From Brachyspira catarrhinii (GTDB taxonomy: Bacteria > Spirochaetota > Brachyspiria > Brachyspirales > Brachyspiraceae): DNA of 13,658 nt. The stretch is from the NCBI RefSeq assembly GCF_005518285.1, contig NZ_SJDU01000017.1, positions 1 through 13,658 of the forward strand, read 5' to 3'. Positions 7,452 to 13,658 of the stretch are shown piece after piece (within the stretch, counting starts at the first letter, position 1; the number at the start of each line of letters is the position of its first letter). Under the pieces are notes generated by a model, which was not told the origin of the DNA, did not search any database, and was given only the letters and a program-made list of their open reading frames with translations. The translations under genes and the position numbers were made by a program.

Positions 7452-8255
7452 ATGTATAAAATTCATTTAAATAAAATTAATAAACCTATTTTTTTATTAG
7501 GAGATGCAAAAGATATTCTAAAAAATATTAAAGATAATAGTATAGATTTTATTCTAACCTCTCCGCCTTACGATAATTTGAGAGATTATAAAGGATTTAG
7601 TTTCAATTTTAAAGAAATCGCTCAAGAACTTTTTAGAATTCTTAAAAATGGAGGCGTGATGGTTTGGATTGTCGGAGATTCGGTTATTAACGGGAGCGAA
7701 AGTTTAAGCAGTTTTTATCAAGCGATTTATTTTAAAGAAATCGGTTTTAAAATTCACGATACGATGATTTATCAAAAAAATAATTTTTCTAATCCGAGCA
7801 AAACTCGTTATCATCAAATATTCGAATATATGTTTGTAGTTTCAAAAGGCAATCCTAAAACATTTAACCCGATTATAGATAGAAAAAATATATACGCTGG
7901 ATACACTTCGTTAGGGGAAAACACAACGAGAAAAAAAGACGGAAGTTTTACGAAGCAGAAAAAAAGAGTTATTAAAGAATTTGGCATGCGTTATAATATT
8001 TGGAAAGGAAACACTTCGGGACAAGAAAATATGTGCAAATCTATAAAACATCCCGCCACTTTTCCATTATGGCTGGCAAGAGACCATATAAAATCTTGGA
8101 GCAACGAAGGCGATATTGTTTTAGACCCGTTTATGGGAAGCGGAACGACTGGAGTGGCTTGTAAAGAATTAAATAGAAAATTTATAGGTTGCGAAGTAGA
8201 AGCAAGCTATTTAGAAATTGCAAAAGAAAGAATTAAAAAATTTAAAGGCAAATAA
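7452..8255 (+). CDS. Type II DNA methyltransferase (N4-cytosine or N6-adenine, beta type)
   Basis: The product transfers a methyl group from S-adenosylmethionine to an amino group of a DNA base. The 267 residues carry the catalytic motif TSPPY at 36-40 near the N-terminus and the SAM-binding DPFMGSGTTG at 225-234 near the C-terminus, the beta order. FIGCEVE follows, with the acidic residue that usually contacts SAM. SPPY favours N4-cytosine, but adenine enzymes with this motif exist, so the base is undecided. Residues 105-200, including TRYHQIFEYMF and YNIW, probably hold target recognition. The ATG at 7452 follows GGAAG at 7437-7441; an upstream TTG at 7428 is less likely. The stop overlaps the next gene's ATG (TAATG), which indicates coupled translation with the nuclease. 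Confidence 0.9.
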   Translation: MYKIHLNKINKPIFLLGDAKDILKNIKDNSIDFILTSPPYDNLRDYKGFSFNFKEIAQELFRILKNGGVMVWIVGDSVINGSESLSSFYQAIYFKEIGFKIHDTMIYQKNNFSNPSKTRYHQIFEYMFVVSKGNPKTFNPIIDRKNIYAGYTSLGENTTRKKDGSFTKQKKRVIKEFGMRYNIWKGNTSGQENMCKSIKHPATFPLWLARDHIKSWSNEGDIVLDPFMGSGTTGVACKELNRKFIGCEVEASYLEIAKERIKKFKGK

Positions 8256-8845
8256 TGGATTATTCTAAACTTAATGAAATTAGTAAATTTAATAATAAAA
8301 AATTTCCATTTAGAGAAGTCATTAAAAATATAGAAAAACATGAGGTTTTCAAATTTGACAATAGCGAATTATTAGATATTCTTAAAAACGCTTGTAAAAA
8401 TACTATAATACCCGTAAATAATGTAGGATTTGTAGGACGACCAAACGAATTTGGAAATATTGTTGCAAATCTATTTGCAGTAGAATGCAAAAAATTAAAA
8501 TTGGATTATCAAAAACCAAGAGATTCAAAAGGAAAATATAAAGAAAGCGGTTATCCTGACGGTTTGATAAAATTTGACAATAAATATTTCTACATAGAAT
8601 TAAAGACTTGCGAAGAAAAACAGCAAACCCAAACTTTTCGCACTTTCTTTTATTCTCCATCGACTAATTCAAAGATTGTTTATGACGCGTCTCATTTGCT
8701 TATTTGTTTTTTAACTACAAAAAATGGCGGTATATTACAACTTAATGGAGATTATCATATTGTAGATATGTATGAAAGAGAAGTAAAACTAAAATTAGAA
8801 TACAATAGCAATAATAAAGAACTTTATGGCGGAAAATTACTTTAA
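8255..8845 (+). CDS. Putative PD-(D/E)xK restriction endonuclease, partner of the methyltransferase
   Basis: I do not recognise a named family, but the 196-residue protein carries a PD-(D/E)xK-type site. P101-D102 in SGYPDGLI is followed by E115-L-K117 in YFYIELKT, the spacing and hydrophobic strand expected of the nuclease core. An upstream helix with E65 (GRPNEFGNIVANLF) could supply the extra acidic residue often found before this core. The gene begins at the ATG inside TAATG, overlapping the methyltransferase stop by 1 bp. A small nuclease directly coupled to a solitary methyltransferase, with no specificity subunit, is the standard type II restriction layout. The inference of DNA cleavage rests on this motif and the position. 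The target site cannot be predicted. Confidence 0.75.
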   Translation: MDYSKLNEISKFNNKKFPFREVIKNIEKHEVFKFDNSELLDILKNACKNTIIPVNNVGFVGRPNEFGNIVANLFAVECKKLKLDYQKPRDSKGKYKESGYPDGLIKFDNKYFYIELKTCEEKQQTQTFRTFFYSPSTNSKIVYDASHLLICFLTTKNGGILQLNGDYHIVDMYEREVKLKLEYNSNNKELYGGKLL

Positions 8846-8874
8846 TTTAATGCAATTTCTACCAAAATAAAATA

Positions 8875-8902
8875 TTGACATTATAAAAATTTAAAATAAA
8901 AT
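8875..8902 (+). promoter_or_regulatory. Candidate promoter for the oppA-like gene
   Basis: A perfect TTGACA at 8875-8880 is followed after 16 bases by TAAAAT at 8897-8902 (5 of 6). It lies 54 bases before the start codon, in the 111 bp gap after the nuclease gene. No terminator was seen between the nuclease gene and this site, so some read-through from the restriction-modification genes is possible. Confidence 0.5.
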
Positions 8903-8956
8903 TATTGCCAATAAAATTAAAATAAAATTTTAAAAATTTAAAAATAGGATAGCAAA

Positions 8957-10582
8957 ATGAAAAATTTAATTATTTTATTTACAACTTTATTTTTATCGGT
9001 TTTAGTTTCCTGCGCTAATAATCAAGAATCGAAAAATTTAAATTCTTTTGAGGACAGAGAGATAGCTATAACTTTGGGAGGCGAACCGAGAACATTAGAC
9101 CCGACTCTAAACTCTTTAAGTTTCGGCTCGATTTATATGATTCATTTTTTTGAAGGTTTGACTAAAAAAGACGGCAACGATAATGTTGTGGAGGGAATGG
9201 CGGAAAGCTGGGGCATATCGGCGAACGGACTCAAATATACTTTTCATTTAAGAACGAACGCAAAATGGAGCGATGGAAAACCCGTTGTCGCTTCCGATTT
9301 TGAATACGCTATAAAAAGAGCGGCTAATCCAAAAACTGCGGCTACTTATTCCCACATGCTTAATGTTATAAAAAATGCAAGTTTGGTAATAAGCGGAAAT
9401 GCGGAAGTTGACGATTTGCAAGTTAGAGCGATAGACGATTATACTTTGGAAATTGTTTTGGAAAATCCAGCGCCTTATTTTTTGGAATATATATCCGTCA
9501 GCAGTCCTTATTTTCCCGTGCGAAAAGATATTGTGGAAGAGTTTGGGGACGAATGGAGCAGAAAACCAGAAACATATATAGTAAACGGACCTTATATTAT
9601 GACGGAAAGAAAAACGGATGAAAAAATAGTTATGGAAGTTAATCCGAATTATTATGCGAAAGACGACATTATAGCGAAAAAAATAACCGTTCTTATAATG
9701 GACGATTCGAATACATCTCTTGCGGCGATGAAAAACGGCTCTTTACAATTTTCGGTTATAGAAGCGCCTATGGGAGAAATACCTTCTTTAATAAAAGAAA
9801 ATTATATTTTACAAGAACCCGCTTACGGAATATATTTTTTAGAAATTAATTCCAAAAAAGGAGTTTTGACAAATAAAAATATAAGAAAGGCTTTGTCTCT
9901 CGCTTTCGATAGAAATTATATAATATCGAATGTAATAAAAATGAATCAAATACCCGCGGGAGCTTTCGTTGCAAATGGAATGAAAGATTATGGCGGAAAA
10001 GATTTTAGAGAAAACGGAGGAAATTATATCGATATCGATAATTATAAAAATAATGTGGAAGAAGCTAAAAGATTATTTGCGGAAGCTGGCTACCCAAACG
10101 GAGAAGGTTTTCCCGTTTTGGAGGTAAGAAGCACTCCGGGATATTTTACCGTTATATGCGAGGCAATACAAGAAATGTATAAAAATAATTTGGGTATAGA
10201 TATATTGATTAAATCGGAAGAATATAATGTCACTTATCAAGCTATGGTTCAAAAAGACTTTGATTTGGCAAGAACGGGTTGGACTTCGGATTTCAGCGAC
10301 CCTATGGCTATGCTTAATTTCTTTTCAAAAACAAGCGCGGTAAATCACTCAGGATTTGAAAACGAAGAGTTTAATAATTTATTGGAGTTTGCCGCAAAAA
10401 CTCAAAACGAAAAAGATAGAATGGAAGCCTTGCATAAAGCGGAAGATATATTATTCGATTATATGCCCGTTATACCGATTATTTATAGAATGGACCCTTT
10501 TATGATAAGTCCAAAATTGAAAGGCGCTATATTTAATCCTTTGGGAAGATATAGATTTAATTACGCTTATATAGAAAAATGA
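8957..10582 (+). CDS. OppA-type peptide-binding lipoprotein of an ABC transporter
   Basis: This is a family 5 extracellular solute-binding protein, the receptor that hands oligopeptides to an Opp/Dpp ABC importer. The 541 residues are typical in length. The signal peptide ends in the lipobox VLVSC with Cys19, so the protein is lipid-anchored on the outer face of the cytoplasmic membrane. The domain begins with ITLGGEPRTLDPT at about 38-50. It includes FHLRTNAKWSDGKPV, NPAPYFLEY, VNGPYIM and the late segment RTGWTSDFSDPM, all usual in this family. The start is supported by AGGAT 10-12 bases upstream. No permease or ATPase gene is near, so it must share a transporter encoded elsewhere. Substrate cannot be told, and ligands other than peptides are known for the family. 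Confidence 0.92.
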   Translation: MKNLIILFTTLFLSVLVSCANNQESKNLNSFEDREIAITLGGEPRTLDPTLNSLSFGSIYMIHFFEGLTKKDGNDNVVEGMAESWGISANGLKYTFHLRTNAKWSDGKPVVASDFEYAIKRAANPKTAATYSHMLNVIKNASLVISGNAEVDDLQVRAIDDYTLEIVLENPAPYFLEYISVSSPYFPVRKDIVEEFGDEWSRKPETYIVNGPYIMTERKTDEKIVMEVNPNYYAKDDIIAKKITVLIMDDSNTSLAAMKNGSLQFSVIEAPMGEIPSLIKENYILQEPAYGIYFLEINSKKGVLTNKNIRKALSLAFDRNYIISNVIKMNQIPAGAFVANGMKDYGGKDFRENGGNYIDIDNYKNNVEEAKRLFAEAGYPNGEGFPVLEVRSTPGYFTVICEAIQEMYKNNLGIDILIKSEEYNVTYQAMVQKDFDLARTGWTSDFSDPMAMLNFFSKTSAVNHSGFENEEFNNLLEFAAKTQNEKDRMEALHKAEDILFDYMPVIPIIYRMDPFMISPKLKGAIFNPLGRYRFNYAYIEK

Positions 10583-10589
10583 TAAATAA

Positions 10590-10622
10590 AAGAGATAGGA
10601 TAAATATTTTATTCTATCTCTT
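10590..10622. terminator. Strong hairpin between convergent oppA and cupin genes, probable terminator
   Basis: Bases 10590-10604 pair with 10608-10622 in a 15-bp stem with one G-T pair and a 3-base loop; the outer 9 pairs are AAGAGATAG with CTATCTCTT. It lies 7 bases past the oppA stop. There is no long T run on the plus side, so it is not a classical rho-independent terminator, but its position between convergent genes suggests termination or mRNA 3'-end protection for one or both. Confidence 0.55.
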
Positions 10623-10661
10623 GATTATAACTACTTTAATAATAATTTTAAGTTTAGTAAA

Positions 10662-11135
10662 TTACTTTCCTGACAAAACGGCAAAAAATATTAAAGGAGA
10701 TTGTCCGCTATTAGATAAAGCATGACTATGTCCAGAACGACATATAGTCATATCTCCAGCTTTAATCTCATACTGACTTCCGTCTTCATCCGTGTAAGTT
10801 CCAACTCCAGATACTATTAAATAACTATCTTCATTTCCTTCATGTTTATGAAGTCCAACCGAATCGCCTGGCATTAATGTCATATATCCCATTTCTTTTG
10901 TAGTAAAGTCTTTTGGGGCGTTATCTCTGACAAAAGCGTATTTTACGATTAAATCGCCGTTTCCTCCCGCCACTTGATTTCTATTGGTGACTTCCAATTC
11001 GTCTAAACTATAAACCGATGGTATAAAAGACGAGTGAATTTCGCTTGCTTCTTCGCTTACATTATTATCGCATCCGATAAAAAATAACGATAGAGAAGAA
11101 ATTAGAATAAATGATTTTAAAATTTTAGTAAACAT
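10662..11135 (-). CDS. Cupin-domain lipoprotein
   Basis: The 157-residue product has a signal peptide ending in the lipobox FFIGC, with Cys22 as lipid anchor, so it faces the periplasm. The rest is a single cupin barrel. Motif 1 is GDSVGLHKHEGNEDSYLIVSG with H96, H98 and E102. Motif 2 is GDMTICRSGHSHALSN with H138, the pattern G-x5-x-x-G-x2-H-x3-N, except that the usual Pro is Arg. All four usual metal ligands are present. Cupins bind small molecules or act as isomerases and dioxygenases; the reaction here cannot be named. The start is fixed by AAGGAG (11148-11143). A consensus-like promoter lies just upstream. It converges on the oppA-like gene. Confidence 0.85.
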   Translation of the reverse strand: MFTKILKSFILISSLSLFFIGCDNNVSEEASEIHSSFIPSVYSLDELEVTNRNQVAGGNGDLIVKYAFVRDNAPKDFTTKEMGYMTLMPGDSVGLHKHEGNEDSYLIVSGVGTYTDEDGSQYEIKAGDMTICRSGHSHALSNSGQSPLIFFAVLSGK

Positions 11136-11168
11136 TTTAATTCTCCTTAAAAAATTAATATTATAAAC

Positions 11169-11196
11169 ATAATAACATTTTGAAAAAATATGTCAA
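11169..11196 (-). promoter_or_regulatory. Candidate promoter for the cupin lipoprotein gene
   Basis: On the minus strand a perfect TTGACA (11196-11191) is followed after 16 bases by TATTAT (11174-11169, 5 of 6). It lies about 34 bases before the start codon and is correctly placed ahead of the AAGGAG ribosome site. Confidence 0.55.
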
Positions 11197-11232
11197 TAGT
11201 TTAATTTAAAAAAATTTATCGTTATAGCGAGA

Positions 11233-11268
11233 TTTATTTGTAAATCAAAACGATTTAAATCAAATAAA
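11233..11268. promoter_or_regulatory. Interrupted inverted repeat, possible operator
   Basis: TTTATTTG (11233-11240) is inverted exactly as CAAATAAA (11261-11268). Inside it TAAATC (11241-11246) is inverted as GATTTA (11252-11257), leaving a 5-base loop and a 3-base bulge. The same bases hold the perfect palindrome GATTTAAATC (11252-11261) and GATTTA-N4-TAAATC (11231-11246). It lies in the 201 bp gap between the divergent cupin and exported-protein genes, which otherwise holds only the cupin promoter. A dyad like this suits a dimeric regulator, but AT-rich DNA produces such repeats by chance fairly often. Confidence 0.35.
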
Positions 11269-11336
11269 GCCTATATTATAACGCTAATTTTCCGATAATA
11301 AACTAAATTAATTAAATCAAAAACGGAATTAAAACC

Positions 11337-11912
11337 ATGAAAAAAATAATTACTTTTTTACTTTTATCAATTATCGTTACTGCAAATAATATTTATGCCA
11401 ACGAAAAAGAAAGCATGATAAAATCGATGCAATTAAACGAATTTGAAGAAATTTCAATCGCCGATGAAGAATCGACAATGACATTCGAGGAATTGGCGGA
11501 TTATTACGCAAGCATAATAACCGACAAAAAAGCGACTCCCGAACAGTTGGAAGCTTTGGGAAATATAATAAGATTATGGACGGATACGGTAAATAAAAAT
11601 TTTACGAAAGAAGAATTATACGACAAATACGCCGTTTTGACTTCCACTTTATCGTCTATGTCGATTCATTTGATTTTGAGAATTGCGATAAAAGACAACA
11701 ATATTCCGACAAAAGAAATTCAAAAAAATATTTACGATACGATTAATAATAAATTTATTCCATCGTTTGGAAAATTCAAAAACGAAGGATGGAAAACCGA
11801 ATTTAATTTTTATGTTATAAATATGTCCGCCGCCGTTTGCAAATGGTATGAGGATAAATCAAAAAAATTGGATTATCCCGATTTCAAAGTATGGAGAGAA
11901 GGAAATTTTTAA
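11337..11912 (+). CDS. Exported protein of unknown function
   Basis: The 191-residue product has a clear signal peptide: KK, a hydrophobic core at about 4-16, and a likely signal peptidase I site after Ala21 (NNIYA/NEKE). The mature part is rich in Lys, Glu and Asn and looks mainly alpha-helical (FEELADYYASIITDKK, PEQLEALGNIIRLW). It has a tryptophan-bearing C-terminal third ending in DYPDFKVWREGNF. It has a single Cys near residue 168, no lipobox and no recognised motif. A weak ribosome site (GGA, 9 bases upstream) precedes the ATG at 11337. It should be periplasmic or surface-exposed. No clear promoter was seen, but a repeated motif lies upstream. I do not recognise the family. Confidence 0.7.
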   Translation: MKKIITFLLLSIIVTANNIYANEKESMIKSMQLNEFEEISIADEESTMTFEELADYYASIITDKKATPEQLEALGNIIRLWTDTVNKNFTKEELYDKYAVLTSTLSSMSIHLILRIAIKDNNIPTKEIQKNIYDTINNKFIPSFGKFKNEGWKTEFNFYVINMSAAVCKWYEDKSKKLDYPDFKVWREGNF

Positions 11913-11954
11913 ATTATAAATCATTCTTTTAATTTACTCACGGAGGAAATAATA

Positions 11955-12083
11955 ATGGAAAGTAAGGAAATAGAATTAATAGAAGAAGAACAATCTTCGG
12001 ACAATTTGAAAAATTTAATATCCAAATATAAAGAACAAAATACCATAACGATAAAAAGCTCGAAAAAAATACAAGCCGTTTGA
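11955..12083 (+). CDS. Small ORF encoding a 42-residue charged protein
   Basis: This frame begins with ATG at 11955, 8 bases after a strong GGAGG ribosome site (11942-11946), and ends with TGA at 12081-12083. The product MESKEIELIEEEQSSDNLKN continues to a basic end (KSSKKIQAV). Its N-terminal part is strongly acidic and its C-terminal part basic. It has no signal peptide, membrane segment or cysteine. It lies 42 bp after the exported-protein gene in the same direction, so both may share a transcript. The ribosome site is the best in the neighbourhood, which argues for a real gene; function is unknown. Confidence 0.55.
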   Translation: MESKEIELIEEEQSSDNLKNLISKYKEQNTITIKSSKKIQAV

Positions 12084-12137
12084 TTTATTTATAATTTATT
12101 ATATCATTTATCATAATATATGATTAAGGAGATTAAT

Positions 12138-13112
12138 ATGGCGGAGTTGCGTTATAATCAATTACTCGGAGATTATGTTATGATAGCGAGTCATAGGCAG
12201 GAGCGTCCGCAAATGCCTAAAGATTATTGTCCTTTCTGTCCGGGAAGCGGAAAAGTTCCAGATAGTTACGATGTTCTTTGTTATGACAACGATTTTCCCG
12301 CGCTTTCTTTCGACCCGCCTATTCCAGACGAAGTCGATAACGGAAAATTATTTATGGCGAAACCTTCAGTTGGAAAATGCGAAGTTATTTTATATTCTTC
12401 CGACCATAATACGACATTGCCCGAACTCTCCGTAGAACATATAACAAAACTCGTCAAATTATGGCAGGAGAGAATGGTTGCAATCGCCAAAAATAAAAAA
12501 ATTAAATATATTATGCCGTTTGAAAATAAGGGCGAGGTTGTAGGCGTGACTATGCCTCATCCTCATGGACAAATTTACGGTTATAGTTGGATTCCTTTAA
12601 GAGTAAAAAGAAAAATAGAAATGGCTTTGTCTTATTATAATATTAATCAAAAATGTTTATTCGGAGATATGCTTAATCAGGAAATAGAAGACGGAAGGAG
12701 AATAATTTTTGAAAACGACCATTTTGTATGCTTTTTGCCTTTTGCGAGCGAATATCCTTACGGAATAATGATTATGCCCAAAAAAAATGTAATAGCGATT
12801 AATAATTTCAATAAAAAAGAAACCGTGTCTTTAGCCGATGCGTTGAAGAAAGCTACAATGACTTTAGATTTGCTTTTCGATATAAAATTTCCTTATATGA
12901 TGTGTATGTTTAGCGCTCCAGTTAATGACGGTTTCAATTATAAAGATATTTGGCGTTATCATATAGAATTTTTCCCTCCAATGAGAAGCAAAGACAAACA
13001 GAAATTTAACGCTTCTTCGGAAACGGGCGCTTGGGCTTCATGCAATCCGACAAGTCCAGAGGCGATGGCTGCAAGTTTGAGGACGGCGTATTTTAGACAA
13101 ATGGGAATGTGA
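12138..13112 (+). CDS. galT: Galactose-1-phosphate uridylyltransferase GalT
   Basis: GalT exchanges UMP between UDP-glucose and galactose-1-phosphate in the Leloir pathway. The 324-residue protein has the N-terminal ASHRQERPQ and CPFCPG, with Cys31 and Cys34 as likely metal ligands. NKGEVVGVTMPHPHGQIYG at about 130-148 holds the HPH triad, with His143 the expected UMP-accepting residue. The C-terminal HIEFFPP at 275-281 and GAWASCNPTSPE follow. The start was moved from an ATG at 12120 to the ATG at 12138, because AAGGAG at 12126-12131 stands 6 bases before it and the protein then begins as relatives do. A glycosyltransferase begins 3 bp after the stop, suggesting an operon linked to galactose use in surface glycans. 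galK and galE are not in the window. Confidence 0.93.
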   Translation: MAELRYNQLLGDYVMIASHRQERPQMPKDYCPFCPGSGKVPDSYDVLCYDNDFPALSFDPPIPDEVDNGKLFMAKPSVGKCEVILYSSDHNTTLPELSVEHITKLVKLWQERMVAIAKNKKIKYIMPFENKGEVVGVTMPHPHGQIYGYSWIPLRVKRKIEMALSYYNINQKCLFGDMLNQEIEDGRRIIFENDHFVCFLPFASEYPYGIMIMPKKNVIAINNFNKKETVSLADALKKATMTLDLLFDIKFPYMMCMFSAPVNDGFNYKDIWRYHIEFFPPMRSKDKQKFNASSETGAWASCNPTSPEAMAASLRTAYFRQMGM

Positions 13113-13115
13113 TAA

Positions 13116-13658
13116 ATGTCGTTAAAAGTAACCGTAATTATTCCTCATAGAGTAGGCGAAAATATAGAAAATACTCTTGCGGGCATATATATGTCCGATT
13201 ACGATAAAAACAAAATTGAGATTTTTCAAGCCGAAGGAACTCACCCGACTGTTCAGAGAAACGAATGCATAAAAAAAGCATCGGGAGATATAGTTTATTT
13301 TATAGACAACGATTCTATGGTAAATCCCGACAACATAAAAAAAGCGGTTGAAATATTTGAGAAAAACGAAAATGTGGCGATAGTCGGAGGTCCCGCGATT
13401 CATAAAACGAATTCTTCAAAAGAAAAATATATAGACAAATGCATGCGTTCTTATTACGCGGTTGGACCGATTGCTAACAGATACGGCGTAAATAAAACTT
13501 CATCTCGAGAAGGAACGGATAGGGATGTTATACTTTGCAATTTGTTTATAAGGCTTAATGTTTTGTTCGAGGCGGGACTTTTCAACGAAAGTTTATATCC
13601 TAACGAAGAAAACGCTTTGATAGACAAGATTCTTTCACTCTGTTATAAATTGATGTAT
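13116..13658 (+). CDS. Family 2 glycosyltransferase, 3'-truncated by the window edge
   Basis: The frame is open from ATG 13116 to the last base, giving 181 residues without a stop. It starts with the GT-A fold strand SLKVTVIIPHRVGENIENTL. It has QAEGTHPTVQRNECIKKASG, the donor-binding DND motif in YFIDNDSMV (64-66), IVGGPAI, and the acceptor-side phrase FNESLYPNEENALIDKI, the usual family 2 order. These enzymes move a sugar from a nucleotide donor to lipid- or polymer-linked acceptors at the inner face of the membrane. It begins 3 bp after galT, so co-expression is very likely. GGGA about 10-13 bases upstream may serve as ribosome site. Acceptor and sugar are unknown. Confidence 0.88.
   Translation, partial: MSLKVTVIIPHRVGENIENTLAGIYMSDYDKNKIEIFQAEGTHPTVQRNECIKKASGDIVYFIDNDSMVNPDNIKKAVEIFEKNENVAIVGGPAIHKTNSSKEKYIDKCMRSYYAVGPIANRYGVNKTSSREGTDRDVILCNLFIRLNVLFEAGLFNESLYPNEENALIDKILSLCYKLMY

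Noticed and set aside
7452..8845. A type I or type III restriction system
   Set aside because: There is no specificity gene, helicase or large restriction subunit; the nuclease is small and has only a PD-(D/E)xK core.
12090..12095. TATAAT at 12090-12095 as a galT promoter
   Set aside because: No usable -35 box lies 15-19 bases upstream, and perfect -10 hexamers are expected by chance in this AT-rich gap.
12120..12137. ATG at 12120 as the start of galT
   Set aside because: The AAGGAG ribosome site lies downstream of it and points to the ATG at 12138.

Overview
The window reads as a chromosomal segment of a low-GC, two-membrane bacterium, most likely a spirochaete of the Brachyspira type. The grounds are the AT-rich base composition, outer-membrane and lipid A genes (bamA, an skp/ompH-like gene, lpxD), several lipoproteins whose lipobox ends in Cys, and the general feel of the proteins. 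The genus is inferred; no marker gene such as 16S rRNA is present. The genes are densely packed, and no tRNA, rRNA, transposase, phage gene or CRISPR array was seen.

Layout. (1) 1-3654, plus strand: the 3' part of bamA, a short skp/ompH-like gene and lpxD form the classical outer-membrane biogenesis cluster. Two perfect short tandem duplications lie here. One of 26 bp sits inside bamA at the window edge and would break its frame. One of 22 bp, in the bamA-skp gap, duplicates a TATAAT box. (2) 3693-4130: a small lipoprotein followed by a clear rho-independent terminator, then a stretch with a possible gene remnant. (3) 4328-6836: ispE (isoprenoid precursors) on plus converges with, and overlaps by 9 bp, a minus-strand pheA-aroK pair (aromatic amino acids). 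(4) 6994-8845: a zinc-ribbon/TM2 membrane protein, then a compact two-gene restriction-modification system, a beta-type DNA methyltransferase joined by a TAATG overlap to a PD-(D/E)xK nuclease. (5) 8957-11135: an OppA-type peptide-binding lipoprotein and a convergent cupin lipoprotein, separated by a strong hairpin. (6) 11337-13658: an exported protein of unknown function, an unlisted 42-residue ORF with a strong ribosome site, galT, and the start of a family 2 glycosyltransferase that runs off the window.

How the genes work together. bamA, skp and lpxD serve outer-membrane protein assembly and lipid A synthesis. galT and the adjacent glycosyltransferase suggest sugar-nucleotide use for surface glycans. 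pheA and aroK serve aromatic synthesis. The restriction-modification pair is the only clearly accessory system. It is coherent and complete-looking, but its target site cannot be read from sequence. Candidate promoters with near-consensus -35/-10 boxes were found before ispE, pheA, the TM2 gene, oppA and the cupin gene. I did not find convincing evidence of a wholly new multi-gene system. The best leads are the nuclease of unrecognised family, the 42-residue ORF, the repeated motif before the exported-protein gene, and the 26 bp bamA duplication.
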